Below the pieces are notes generated by a model. The model ran no database searches and was not told the DNA's origin. It was given only the letters and a program-made list of their open reading frames with translations. From assembly GCF_030929495.1 (NCBI RefSeq), contig NZ_JAVFWN010000012.1:62001-126000 (forward strand): 64,000 bases of DNA, given 5' to 3'. The DNA is from Nocardioides sp. LHD-245. GTDB taxonomy: Bacteria; Actinomycetota; Actinomycetes; Propionibacteriales; Nocardioidaceae. This document shows, piece by piece, positions 7,718 through 16,640 of the stretch; position 1 is the first letter of the stretch; every line of letters starts with the position of its first letter. A program made the translations under genes and the position numbers.

Positions 7718-7869
7718 GTGCGTGAGGGTAGATCTGGGGTACGACACGTGGCATCAGAAAACCTTCTTCGCAGCAGCCTTAAGTCGGGCTGCTGCTTCAT
7801 GTCTTATGTAGGTGTCACTTCCCGAGGCGGTCCAACCGAGGCCGTCCAACAGACATAGGAGGTAGGGGC
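7718..7869. promoter_or_regulatory. divergent regulatory region with hairpin
   Basis: Spacer between the divergent winged-helix and GHKL genes. It contains a perfect 9-bp stem (GCAGCAGCC at 7770-7778, GGCTGCTGC at 7787-7795) and a tandem near-repeat GGCGGTCCAAC/GAGGCCGTCCAAC just before the strong Shine-Dalgarno AGGAGGT of the gene at 7870. An operator for one of the winged-helix proteins is likely here but unproven. Confidence 0.45.
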
Positions 7870-9654
7870 ATGACCATCACCACCGCGGACGACCCGTTCG
7901 CAGCACAGAAGGCCCTCGTCGAGACGCTCGACAAGTCCGGATGGAACCTCATCGTGGGCGACGCGTTCGTGCGGGGTATGCGCGACATCGGCTACAAGAG
8001 CACGTCGTACGCGCTCGCCGAGCTGATCGACAACTCGGTCCAGGCCAACGCAACGTTCACCGACGTGATCTTCGGCTTCAACAAGGGCGGCGCCAAGCCG
8101 AGCCAGATCGCCGTCATCGACAACGGCTGGGGCATGGTCCCGGCTATGGTGCGAGCATCCCTCGTCTGGGGTGCGGGCACCCGCCCGAACGACCGGCGCG
8201 GCTTCGGCAAGTACGGCTACGGCCTGCCGAGCGCCTCGGTCAGCCAGTGCCTCCGCGTCGAGGTCTTCTCGAAGACGGCTGACGGTGAGTGGGCGAAGTC
8301 CTACCTCGACGTGGAGGAGATCGGCAACGGCGACTGGACGACGGACCACCGGATCAACACGCCGGAGACGGTCATGGCGGAGCCGCCGAAGTTCGTCGTC
8401 GACCACCTCAAGAGCACGAAGCGCTGGCCGTTGGAGCACGGCACGGTTGTGGTGTGGGACAAGCTCGACGGCACCCGCCTCGACTACAAGACTCGCGACG
8501 CGCTGCGCGACAGCCTGCTGAGCAATCTCGGGGTCATCTACCGCAACTATCTCGTCGACGTCCCCATGACGGTCGACGGCGAGAAGGTGGAGCCCTGCGA
8601 CCCGCTGTTCCTCACACCGGGCTTCCGCTACTTCGACCTGGACAGCGACCGCGCAGTTGAGCTGCCGAGCGCGATCGTCGAGGTGCCCGACCCGGTCACG
8701 AAGAAGGTCAAGGGCGTCATGCGAGTGCGGTTCTCCCGGCTGCCCGCGACCTTCTATCGGAAGACGGAGCACAAGGGCACCACGTCGTCCGGCAAGGGCG
8801 TTTTCAACGAGCGCGCGGCCATCGCTGACCTGCACCACGGCGTGATCTTCCTGCGCAACGGCCGGCAGATCGACGTCGTGCGCCCGAAGAACCTGCTCGG
8901 GGCGCTCTCCAACCCGACGACGGACCGGTACTGGAAGATCGAGGTCGACTTCGACGCGACGCTCGACGACGAGTTCGCCATGACCACAGCGAAGCAGCAG
9001 GTCATCCCATCGGAGAGCGTCTGGGATCGGCTGAAGGACTCGGCCAAGTTGGCCGAGAACATCGCGAACATGCGGTCGACCTACAAGAAGGAGACCGCTG
9101 AGATCCGCGAGGAGGTCGAGGAGAAGAAGAAGGCCTCGATCGCCGCGCTGGAGCAGGCCCAGAAGTTCAAGACCACCAAGCCGCCGAAGGACACGCAGTC
9201 CCGGCGCGACGAAGCGGCCAAGAATCTCGAGGACGAGGCGAAGCGCCGTGCCAAGGAGTCCGGCGTCGACGAGGAGACGGTCAAGGAGGAGATGAAGGCG
9301 CAGCAGGCTGACAACCCGCGTGCCGTCGAGACTGAGGACCTTCCCGGGGCTCCGTTCTTCCGGTTCCTCGCGCGAGGTGGGCAGATGGTGCTCCTGATCA
9401 ACAAGGACCACCCCTTCTACGCAGACGTATACGCCGGGCCGGGATCGAGCATCGCCACCCGTGCGGCGCTGGAGCTGCTGCTCTGGACGCTCGGGGAAGC
9501 AGAGGTCGATGCTGAGCCTGAGTCGGACCGCCGCGCGTTCTACGAGTCCGAGCGTCAGACCGTCTGGTCGCCCAACCTCAAGGCCGCGCTGCTCGCTTTG
9601 CGGCAGGTGGATGTCGCGGACGAGCCTGACGAGGGCGACACCAGCGCAGCCTGA
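7870..9654 (+). CDS. GHKL (MORC/HSP90-like) ATPase
   Basis: 594 residues. The N-terminal half is a GHKL ATP-binding fold: N-box ELIDNS (51-56), G1 box DNGWGM (84-89), G2 lid GFGKYGYGLP (111-120). A long charged coiled coil (about 395-480, rich in E/K/R) follows, then a compact C-terminal domain. The lid motif KYGxGLPSAS resembles MORC/MutL-like ATPases, a class known to associate with restriction-modification loci in bacteria. ATP-driven dimer clamping on DNA is the likely mechanism by family; the specific role is unknown. Strong Shine-Dalgarno AGGAGGT precedes ATG. Ends with a terminator hairpin. Confidence 0.8.
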   Translation: MTITTADDPFAAQKALVETLDKSGWNLIVGDAFVRGMRDIGYKSTSYALAELIDNSVQANATFTDVIFGFNKGGAKPSQIAVIDNGWGMVPAMVRASLVWGAGTRPNDRRGFGKYGYGLPSASVSQCLRVEVFSKTADGEWAKSYLDVEEIGNGDWTTDHRINTPETVMAEPPKFVVDHLKSTKRWPLEHGTVVVWDKLDGTRLDYKTRDALRDSLLSNLGVIYRNYLVDVPMTVDGEKVEPCDPLFLTPGFRYFDLDSDRAVELPSAIVEVPDPVTKKVKGVMRVRFSRLPATFYRKTEHKGTTSSGKGVFNERAAIADLHHGVIFLRNGRQIDVVRPKNLLGALSNPTTDRYWKIEVDFDATLDDEFAMTTAKQQVIPSESVWDRLKDSAKLAENIANMRSTYKKETAEIREEVEEKKKASIAALEQAQKFKTTKPPKDTQSRRDEAAKNLEDEAKRRAKESGVDEETVKEEMKAQQADNPRAVETEDLPGAPFFRFLARGGQMVLLINKDHPFYADVYAGPGSSIATRAALELLLWTLGEAEVDAEPESDRRAFYESERQTVWSPNLKAALLALRQVDVADEPDEGDTSAA

Positions 9655-9667
9655 CCGAAGGTGGGTG

Positions 9668-9700
9668 GCAGCCGGACCGGTGTAACTCCGGTCCGGCTGC
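9668..9700 (+). terminator. 13-bp hairpin after GHKL ATPase 1
   Basis: Perfect stem GCAGCCGGACCGG (9668-9680) with CCGGTCCGGCTGC (9688-9700), 7-base loop, 14 bases after the ATPase stop. A U-run is lacking, as often in GC-rich genomes. Confidence 0.65.
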
Positions 9701-9855
9701 TACCCTCAGGCAGCACAACTACATACAGCAGGGGTTCGTCTACATGCTTGGGCAATACGCCTGGGCCTACCGATGATGTTCGAGCCGCCAATGCGACTAC
9801 TGCACACCCATCCGGGTGCCCCTGAGACCTGTCAACCTCAAGGAGCACATCCACC
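9701..9855 (+). promoter_or_regulatory. leader region of sigma-like/GHKL2 operon
   Basis: 155 bases between the terminator and the next operon. It contains a ten-codon frame MLGQYAWAYR (9744-9776), a small hairpin CACCC-ATCC-GGGTG, and the Shine-Dalgarno AAGGAG ahead of ATG 9856. The promoter must be here, but I cannot pick -35/-10 boxes with confidence. Confidence 0.3.
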
Positions 9856-10440
9856 ATGGGTGTTTTTGTTATCCCGAGCGACCCGTCGCTCGAAGACCTG
9901 ATCCGGGCGGCCCAGGCCGACCCGGACGACGACTCGGCCGCGATGGCCGAGATCCTCAACCGCTTCGCCGGCTCGATCACGGCGACGGCTAACAGCGTCA
10001 CCAGCGAGTGGAACGCTTGCCAGGACGCCGCCCAGGGCGCGCGCCTGGGCCTCGTCAAGGCCGTCCGCAAGCACGCCGTGGGTACCGCAGGCTTCATCTC
10101 CTACGCTCGCCGCTACATGCGCACCGAGGCCGTCCGTACCTGTGCGGCGATGGCCGGCAAGACCTCCTCGTCGCCGGAGGGGGTCCGGGAGCGCTCCGTG
10201 CGGCCTGGGGCGCGCCGCCAGGGCTGGGCAGGCGTCGAGCCGAAGGCCTTCACGATCGAGTCCATCTCGGCTCTGCTCGACCCGACACAGGCGCGCATCC
10301 TGACCGACCGCTACCTCCACGACCGGGAGATGTCCGACATCGCTCGCGACCTCGGCGTCTCCGTCCCGGCGATCTCGCAGCGACTTAAGACGATCCACAA
10401 GGTCCTTCTGCCGGCGCTCGTCAAGGCGGTGGCGGCATGA
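9856..10440 (+). CDS. small sigma-factor-like protein
   Basis: 194 residues with an ECF/sigma-70-like layout. A helical region resembling sigma region 2 (about 30-100, including GTAGFISYARRYMRTEAVR) is followed by a basic linker (about 108-130) and a C-terminal region-4-like HTH (LTDRYLHDREMSDIARDLGV then SVPAISQRLKTI). It could direct RNA polymerase to cluster promoters, or be a sigma-derived DNA-binding adaptor. Its stop overlaps the ATG of the second GHKL ATPase (ATGA at 10437-10440), implying stoichiometric production. A sigma factor paired with a GHKL ATPase recalls anti-sigma kinases of the SpoIIAB/RsbW type, but this ATPase is far larger. Confidence 0.7.
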   Translation: MGVFVIPSDPSLEDLIRAAQADPDDDSAAMAEILNRFAGSITATANSVTSEWNACQDAAQGARLGLVKAVRKHAVGTAGFISYARRYMRTEAVRTCAAMAGKTSSSPEGVRERSVRPGARRQGWAGVEPKAFTIESISALLDPTQARILTDRYLHDREMSDIARDLGVSVPAISQRLKTIHKVLLPALVKAVAA

Positions 10441-12746
10441 GTGACGCACACCTCGCCGCCCTCCTGCTGCAGGCGCAGACGGTCGCCGACATCGAGAACA
10501 TCCTCGGGATGGTGCCCGCGAAGGCCATCCCGGTCGGCCGCGACAACAACATCGGCACCATCCGGATGGCGTCCGACCCCGGCCTCGCGATGATCGAGCG
10601 GCTGACCAACGGCATCGACAGCCTGCTGGAGCTGGCAGTACTCCTCAACCCCGGTGCTGACCCGCAGACGCCGCAGGAGGCCGCCGCGCTGCTCGGCATC
10701 CCCGTTGGCGGCTTGGCGGACATGACCGATACTCAGCGGCGGTCGCTCGCGGAGAAGCTGGTCATCTCACTTCACGAGTCGGGCGAGAAGCGCCGTCCGA
10801 CGGTGCGCGTCACCGACCAGGGTGTGGGCCAGCACCCCTCGATGTTCTGGAAGACCCTGCTCTCCCTGAACGAGTCGAACAAGGTCGGGAAGCCCTTCAC
10901 GATGGGCACGTACGGCCAGGGCGGCTCCGTGACCTTCGGCTTCAGCAAGTACACGCTGATCATGTCGCGGCGCCACCCCGAACTGCTCGAGGACGGTCAG
11001 GAGGACCTGGTCGGCTGGACGATCGTCTACGAGGAGCAGACCGACCCCACCAAGAACATCCTGCCGCGATACGTCTGGATCGTGCAGGAGGACGGGACGC
11101 CCTTCACCCTGCCCGCCGGGCTGTTCCCGGACTTCCCGCACGGTGCTCGAATCACGCACGTCGAGTACGACGTCCAGAACCTCCAGGGCCCGTTCACGAC
11201 GCAGATGTGGCAGTTCCTCCACGCCGCCCTGTTCGAGCCGGTGCTGCCGTTCCTCGTGAGCGGTGACCGGGCCGGTGACCCGAAGAAGTCCGACGGGAGT
11301 CCTGACAGCCGCGTCATCATCGGCAACGCGGCCCGGCTCGGCAACGTCGCTAGTGCCAAGGGTGACCTGGAACTGGGTGCTTACGACAGCCACGTGATCG
11401 ACCTGGGCGGTGACTACGGGTCGGTCACCGCAAGCTGGTGGGCGCTGGTGCGCCCGGAGGGTTCGAAGTCCAAGAGCGACCCTGCTGGCTCGTACGTCGA
11501 CGCCAACTCGGCCGTCTCGTTGACCCTGCACGGCCAGCGCCAGGATGCGGAGAGGCGGACGTGGATCAAGGACAAGGCCAAGATGCCGTTCCTCTTCAAG
11601 AACATGGTCGTCCACATCAACGCCAACGGGCTGAAGCCCCAGGGGCGGCGCGAGCTGTTCGCGTCCACCCGCGAGCGCGCGACCGAGAGCGAGCTGCGCA
11701 AGCTGATCTACGAGCGGGTCTCGGACCTGATCCGCAGCGACGGCGAACTCAAGGCGCTGAACCACTCGGAGAAGGAGCGGCTCCTGAAGCGCTCGACGGC
11801 GGCTACCAACGAGAAGGTCCGCAAGCGCCTCGGGAAGTTCATCAAGACCAAGCTCGCGGGTCTCGCCAAGCCGGCTGGCGGCAGCAAGGGCTCGGGGACG
11901 GGGCCTGGTGGCAGCGGTGACGCGTTCTCTGGTGGAGGGTCGACAGCCTCGACCGGAGGCGGGGGTGGCCACGGCGGTGGCGGCGGAGGAGGTCGGGTCA
12001 CCGACGACACCGCGTTGCCGAATGTGCCGACCGAGATCACCTTCGACTCCAAGCGGATGCGCCTCGCGCAGGGTCGCGGCTCATACGTCTGGGTGAACGT
12101 CGACGCCAAGAACAACTACCTGCCGAACCACGACGACGACCTCAAGGTGCGGGTTGAGGGTCCCAGCGACCACGGCGTCACGCTCTCGAGTCGGTCGGTG
12201 CTGCTCGGCGGCAAGACGCGTTGGGCGTTCTTGGCGACGCCGGAGACCCCGATCGGGGAGTACAAGCTCCACGTCGAGCTGACGACCGCTGGTGGTGAGC
12301 TGACGGCGACGCTGCCAATCGACGTGGTGGAGGCGCCCAAGCTGCCCTCGCAGCCCAAGGGTGGTCAGGATGAGGAGACCGGTCCGGACGTTCGCTGGGT
12401 CAGTAAGGCCGACGGCGACGCCTGGAGCGACCGCTTCGGTCCGCAGGTCGTTGGCCTGGTCGACCAGGACGACGAGTCGACGATCATCTGGGTCAACCGC
12501 GACTACGACCTGCTTGGCAAGGCACTGGCGTCGAGCTCATTGACCGAGGAGCAGATCAACGTCCGCGCGGATCGGTACCAGTTCCCGGTGGCCTGCGGCC
12601 TGTGGCTGCAGCACCACGAGACTTCTAGGATGGAGGCGCCGCCCGACGATCACTACCTCACTGGTGAGTTGCACCGGCTCGCTGAGGCGGTCCTGGTGGC
12701 GATGGACCCCGATGTCGAGCTCGCGGGCAGCGAGTCCGAGGACTGA
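10437..12746 (+). CDS. large GHKL-type ATPase with Gly-rich linker
   Basis: 769 residues. The N-terminal third has a divergent GHKL site: N-box ERLTNGID (54-61), G1 box DQGVGQ (127-132), lid GTYGQGGSVTFGF (157-169). A middle domain includes SNKVGKPF and a conserved KDKAKMPFLFKNMVVHINAN segment. A low-complexity Gly/Ser linker spans about 481-522. The last 240 residues hold a beta-rich domain (ITFDSKRMRL onward) and an acidic C-terminus. It differs clearly from the ATPase at 7870, so this is not a duplication. Hsp90/MutL-like conformational cycling on DNA or protein substrates is inferred from the fold only. Confidence 0.75.
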   Translation: MSDAHLAALLLQAQTVADIENILGMVPAKAIPVGRDNNIGTIRMASDPGLAMIERLTNGIDSLLELAVLLNPGADPQTPQEAAALLGIPVGGLADMTDTQRRSLAEKLVISLHESGEKRRPTVRVTDQGVGQHPSMFWKTLLSLNESNKVGKPFTMGTYGQGGSVTFGFSKYTLIMSRRHPELLEDGQEDLVGWTIVYEEQTDPTKNILPRYVWIVQEDGTPFTLPAGLFPDFPHGARITHVEYDVQNLQGPFTTQMWQFLHAALFEPVLPFLVSGDRAGDPKKSDGSPDSRVIIGNAARLGNVASAKGDLELGAYDSHVIDLGGDYGSVTASWWALVRPEGSKSKSDPAGSYVDANSAVSLTLHGQRQDAERRTWIKDKAKMPFLFKNMVVHINANGLKPQGRRELFASTRERATESELRKLIYERVSDLIRSDGELKALNHSEKERLLKRSTAATNEKVRKRLGKFIKTKLAGLAKPAGGSKGSGTGPGGSGDAFSGGGSTASTGGGGGHGGGGGGGRVTDDTALPNVPTEITFDSKRMRLAQGRGSYVWVNVDAKNNYLPNHDDDLKVRVEGPSDHGVTLSSRSVLLGGKTRWAFLATPETPIGEYKLHVELTTAGGELTATLPIDVVEAPKLPSQPKGGQDEETGPDVRWVSKADGDAWSDRFGPQVVGLVDQDDESTIIWVNRDYDLLGKALASSSLTEEQINVRADRYQFPVACGLWLQHHETSRMEAPPDDHYLTGELHRLAEAVLVAMDPDVELAGSESED

Positions 12747-12761
12747 GGCCAGGCTTCTTGA

Positions 12762-12803
12762 ACGGGCTCCTGGGCGGAGAACAACCGCCTGGGAGCCCGT
12801 TTC
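12762..12803 (+). terminator. strong intrinsic terminator after GHKL ATPase 2
   Basis: A 16-bp stem (12762-12777 with 12785-12800, two G-T wobbles) and a 7-base loop, followed by TTT. It lies 15 bases past the ATPase stop and separates the ATPase operon from the ParB/methyltransferase operon. The rest of the 12804-13007 spacer shows no gene. Confidence 0.8.
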
Positions 12804-13007
12804 GCATTTCCGGTTGTCCCAGTCGCGGGGCGTGTTCAGAGGTGCGGTACGAGGTCGTGTCGGACCCCACGCCTACGGTCAACTGAGACGGCCGAGGAGG
12901 TCCTTGCTTGCGTTTCCTGGCGACCCGCTGGAAGGGTTGCGATGCCGGGTTCCAGGCGGAGGTCTGGCAGAATCACATGGATGTAATTCGAAGGGTGGTG
13001 GGCACGG

Positions 13008-13865
13008 GTGGTAGCGGCGCGTGAGGGGACGGCGACGGTCTCGGAGACGATGACCAAGCCAACGCGGGACCACCAGTCCTTCCCGGTTCTCGATGTGCCT
13101 GTAGCCAGGATCCGGCCGGAAGACGGCCTAGGTCGCAAGCGCGATCGCGATGGTCACCGCGAGCTGCAACGCTCGATTGAGCAGTTCGGCGTCCTGACCC
13201 CGATCACCGTTCGCTCCGCTCCAGACGGCAGCGGCGACTACCTGCTGATCAAGGGCCAAGGACGCACGCTGGCGTGCCGGCTGCTGGGCGTCGAGACCAT
13301 CCCGGCCATGGTTGTGGACGACACGTACGCCGAGACTGAGAAGGTCCAGCAGTTCTTGGTTGAGAACGTGGCACGCCTCAAGATGCGCCCGGTCGATCGG
13401 GCACTCCTCATCCAGCGCGCTCGCCAGGACGGCGAAGAGACCTCCGCGATTGCCCGCCGCTTCGGCGTGTCCCCCTCGACCGTGCGCCGCCTGCTCGCAC
13501 AGCTTGACGGTGTGACGTCCCGCGAGGTCGAGGCTCTGGAGGCCGGAGATGTCAGCCTTGCCATGCATGCCGTCATTGCTCGACACGTCGACCATGCCGA
13601 GCGGCAGGCGGTCCTCGAGGTGATCTCGGGCCTGAAGCTCAAGACCAAGGAAGTCGAAGCACTGTTTGTCGCGCTTGGCTGGCAGGAACTGACCGAGCTG
13701 GGGCGCAAGCAGTTCGGGCATCGCATCGCGCTGTTTCAGTGGGCGTGCAATGCGCTGGCGGACCTGCCGGCGGGCACGCTAAAGGAGCGCTTCCGGCAGC
13801 TCGCTATGGACTTCCCGACGGCCGTCCGGAAGCAGGGCGACTCCTACGAGGTGGTGGCCCGGTGA
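13008..13865 (+). CDS. ParB-like DNA-binding protein 1
   Basis: 285 residues from GTG 13008 (ATG 13050 is possible). It shows a ParB/Spo0J N-terminal nucleotide-binding segment (VPVARIRPED, LQRSIEQFGVLTPITVR, and KGQGRTLACRLLG in place of the usual GERRxRA) and a central HTH (TSAIARRFGVSPSTVRRLLA). There is no ParA gene nearby. It is the first of three genes joined by four-base overlaps with ParB-like protein 2 and a methyltransferase, suggesting a CTP- or DNA-site-dependent clamp that works with DNA methylation rather than plasmid partition. Confidence 0.8.
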   Translation: MVAAREGTATVSETMTKPTRDHQSFPVLDVPVARIRPEDGLGRKRDRDGHRELQRSIEQFGVLTPITVRSAPDGSGDYLLIKGQGRTLACRLLGVETIPAMVVDDTYAETEKVQQFLVENVARLKMRPVDRALLIQRARQDGEETSAIARRFGVSPSTVRRLLAQLDGVTSREVEALEAGDVSLAMHAVIARHVDHAERQAVLEVISGLKLKTKEVEALFVALGWQELTELGRKQFGHRIALFQWACNALADLPAGTLKERFRQLAMDFPTAVRKQGDSYEVVAR

Positions 13866-14728
13866 AGCTCATCGAGGTTGCCCCCGACGAGCTGGCGCTC
13901 AGCCCGGAGCTGGTGCGCTCAGGCAGCGCCAAGTCATTCGAGGACCGGCTTCGGTCCTCGGTCGACGAGATCGGTCTTGCCGAGCCGCTAAAGGTGGCAG
14001 CTAGCCCAGACGGCGGCTACCTGGTGATCGACGGCGCGCTCCGACTCGGCGCCGTCAAGTCGCTCCGGGAGAAGGATTCGACTCGGTTCCAGACGATCCC
14101 CGCGTACCTGCTGGACTACGACCTTCGCTACGAGATCCGCTTCCAGTCGGACATCTACCAGGATCTGCTCCCAAGCCAGCTCGCCACCTTGGTCGAGCAC
14201 CTGCATAAGGCCGAGAACGTTCTGAAGGTTGACATCGCCCGCTACATCGGCGTCTCGCCGGCGACGCTCCGGAACTACACGGGGCTGTGGCGCCTCATGG
14301 AGCGCCGCGGACTGGCCGCCCGCATCGTCGAGCTGATGGATGTTGGTGTGTTCCCGTCATCCAATCCGTACGCGTGGCTGCGATTGACGGATGAGGGCCT
14401 GGAGCGGGCGCTTCGTGACAAGTTCGCCAAGGGGGAGGATCCCGAGGTCTGGGTCTCCGCTGTAGCGGATGCTGCGCGGCTGGGTGGCACCGAGCGCTAC
14501 CCGCTGAAGTTCATCGAGATGGTCACTGCGGCGCTGCCGTCTGAGTGCTTCCACGCTGGCGAAGACGTCCGGGCGATCAAGCGCGACCTGGGTTTGCGGC
14601 GCGCTGCGGGCAAGGCGACGCAGAAGATGTTCAAGGAAGCCCGCGACCACTTGTCGCGGGTGTCCAAGGAATCGAAGCAGCCGGTGGTCGTGGCAGCGGC
14701 GAAGTCGTTTGAGGCCTACCTAGCATGA
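13862..14728 (+). CDS. ParB-like DNA-binding protein 2
   Basis: 288 residues from GTG 13862, which overlaps the previous stop (GTGA). The N-terminal ParB-like fold reads LRSSVDEIGLAEPLKV and YLVIDGALRLGAVKSLRE, with the Arg-rich CTP motif reduced to DGALRLGA. An HTH follows (LKVDIARYIGVSPATLRNYT). The C-terminal half is unassigned. Possibly a heterodimer partner of ParB-like 1, the two halves having diverged. Overlaps the methyltransferase start by four bases. Confidence 0.72.
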   Translation: MKLIEVAPDELALSPELVRSGSAKSFEDRLRSSVDEIGLAEPLKVAASPDGGYLVIDGALRLGAVKSLREKDSTRFQTIPAYLLDYDLRYEIRFQSDIYQDLLPSQLATLVEHLHKAENVLKVDIARYIGVSPATLRNYTGLWRLMERRGLAARIVELMDVGVFPSSNPYAWLRLTDEGLERALRDKFAKGEDPEVWVSAVADAARLGGTERYPLKFIEMVTAALPSECFHAGEDVRAIKRDLGLRRAAGKATQKMFKEARDHLSRVSKESKQPVVVAAAKSFEAYLA

Positions 14729-16101
14729 GCGTGATGACTGACTGGTCCGAAGACGCGTATTTCGACACGCCGGAGCGTGGAACACTGGACGGTGGAACCA
14801 CGTCGTCCGGCGACCTCTGGCACAGCGTCAGCTCGCGCTGGGGACACTCGATGCACACCATGTGCTCGTACCACGGGATGTTCCCGGCGAAGGTGGCTCA
14901 CCAGTTCATCCAGCAGTACTCGCGTGCTGGCGAGGTTGTTCTCGACCCGTTTAGCGGTCGAGGGACGACACCGCTTCAGGCGCGCGTCGAGGGCCGCAAG
15001 GCCGTCGCCAATGACCTGAGCCCGCTGGCCTACGTGCTCTCGCGCGCCAAGACCGCGCCGCCGACTTGGGAGGAGGCCAACGCTTTCGTCGACGAACTGG
15101 AGAAGGCGTTCAAGGCGAGCAAGCAGGGCGAACTGGATGTCTCCCCTGACATCCGGATGCTCTACCACGACAACACGCTCGCCCAGCTGTGCTTTATCCG
15201 GAACCGCCTGCTGTCGAAGAAGATCACGACGTGGAGCCGAGCTGAGTTCATGCTGGCCGGCTCGCTGGCGGGCATCATGCACGGCGGCTGGCGTCGGGAC
15301 GGCACGAGCCAATACCTCAGCATCAGCATGCCGAACACATTCAGCATGTCACCGACGTACGTCGAGAAGTTCATCCGCGAGAAGGAGCTCAAGAAGCTCG
15401 ACCAGGATGTTTTCGAGCGGTTGCGCGACAAGCTTGCTCGTCTCTATCTTGACGAGAACTTGGGCCAGGCAGGCGTCGCGCACCATCTGGACGCCGCCAC
15501 GCTGTTGACCGGCAAGGAGCTTGCGCCGGGGTCGGTCGACCTTGTCGTGACCTCCCCGCCGTACCTCCAGGTGGTGAACTACGCACAGTCCAACTGGATT
15601 CGGCTGTGGCTGCTGGGTATCGACGAGGTTGGTCGCGAGCAAGGCGCGGGGCGGAAGAAGCTCAACGCTGTCCTCGACCACCGCCACACCTTCAGCTCGT
15701 ACTGCGACTTCATGCTGCGCACGGCCCTCGGGATCCAGCGCGCGCTCAAGAAGGACGGCATCGCGGTGCTGGTGATCGGCGACGTGAAAGATCCGGGCAA
15801 GGAAGACGCCCTGCCGCTCGCCAACCAGATGTGGGATGAGATCAAGGGTCGGACGAGCATGCGGCTGCTCGAGACCATCAAGGACGACCTCCCCGCTACG
15901 AGCAAAGTCAGTCGCATCTGGGGCGAGACCAAGGGCCAAGCGACGAACCGCGACTGCGCGCTGGTCCTGACCCACGAAGACGGCGATCCCGACCTGAGTC
16001 GCACCGACATCGACTGGGACGAGCCGTGGAAGGACGGCGGTCCTGACGCCGCCCATGAGCGGGTGCGGAGCGCGCGCGACGCGGTGGAGCCGGCGAGCTG
16101 A
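14725..16101 (+). CDS. DNA methyltransferase of the ParB operon
   Basis: 458 residues. SAM-binding motif I DPFSGRGTT sits at about 74-82, and catalytic motif IV TSPPYLQ at about 276-280. This order (I before IV) with a roughly 190-residue insert between them, presumably the target-recognition region, fits an amino-methyltransferase of the N6-adenine/N4-cytosine class. The insert contains HGGWRRDGTSQYLSISMPNT. ATGA overlap with ParB-like 2. Probably modifies the element or host DNA for a restriction-like system whose nuclease is not evident. Confidence 0.85.
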   Translation: MSVMTDWSEDAYFDTPERGTLDGGTTSSGDLWHSVSSRWGHSMHTMCSYHGMFPAKVAHQFIQQYSRAGEVVLDPFSGRGTTPLQARVEGRKAVANDLSPLAYVLSRAKTAPPTWEEANAFVDELEKAFKASKQGELDVSPDIRMLYHDNTLAQLCFIRNRLLSKKITTWSRAEFMLAGSLAGIMHGGWRRDGTSQYLSISMPNTFSMSPTYVEKFIREKELKKLDQDVFERLRDKLARLYLDENLGQAGVAHHLDAATLLTGKELAPGSVDLVVTSPPYLQVVNYAQSNWIRLWLLGIDEVGREQGAGRKKLNAVLDHRHTFSSYCDFMLRTALGIQRALKKDGIAVLVIGDVKDPGKEDALPLANQMWDEIKGRTSMRLLETIKDDLPATSKVSRIWGETKGQATNRDCALVLTHEDGDPDLSRTDIDWDEPWKDGGPDAAHERVRSARDAVEPAS

Positions 16102-16127
16102 CGACGTCGACTCGCCGTGGCGCCCTG

Positions 16128-16640
16128 GTGGCCGTTCTATTGAACCCACCCAGTGCCAGTTCGGGAATGCGCAGCCGCAATGCCGTCGAACGTGCTGCGA
16201 CGCTCCTCGGCTACGACGAGGTTGTCATCGCGAACCTGTGCGCTGCAGCGACGCCTTCTGTTGCTGAGCTCAACAGCTTTGACCAAGATGCTTGGGCTGC
16301 CTCTCGCGCCCAGCTGAACGTTTCGATGCAGGACGCGGCAGGTCTCCTCGCAGGCTGGGGCGTCGCCGGCCTGAGTGGTGACGCCCGGCGCTGGTTGCAG
16401 GCCCAGGTTGAGTGGTTGATCGGGACGGCTGAGTCGTGCGGCATCGGTGCGTTCTGGACGGTCGGCGGTGAACCGAGGCACCCATCACGCTGGCACCAGT
16501 ACGTGTCCGACAAGTATGGGCGGACGAGCGGCGGGTCGTTCGAGGAGCGGCTGAAGCAAGTGCTGATCGAGGTTCCGACTGAGTGTTGGGTTACGACCGC
16601 TCGTCACAGCCGATCGATCCAGGTGTCCTCGTCGCGTTGA
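16128..16640 (+). CDS. DUF1643-like protein
   Basis: 170 residues from GTG 16128. The start VLLNPPSASS and the segments GMRSRNAVERAATLLGYDEV and VIANLCAAATPS correspond to the DUF1643 pattern (LNPS, R-x-A-x-x-W/L-GY, NLF). The family's usual first beta-strands are missing, so the protein looks N-terminally short, or the true start is unconventional. Its biochemical function is unknown; members often sit in mobile elements. Its 3' end overlaps the opposite-strand gene at 16604 by 37 bases. Confidence 0.6.
   Translation: MAVLLNPPSASSGMRSRNAVERAATLLGYDEVVIANLCAAATPSVAELNSFDQDAWAASRAQLNVSMQDAAGLLAGWGVAGLSGDARRWLQAQVEWLIGTAESCGIGAFWTVGGEPRHPSRWHQYVSDKYGRTSGGSFEERLKQVLIEVPTECWVTTARHSRSIQVSSSR

Noticed and set aside
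13008..14728. ParAB plasmid partition locus
   Set aside because: No ParA-type ATPase or centromere repeats nearby; the genes are coupled to a methyltransferase instead.
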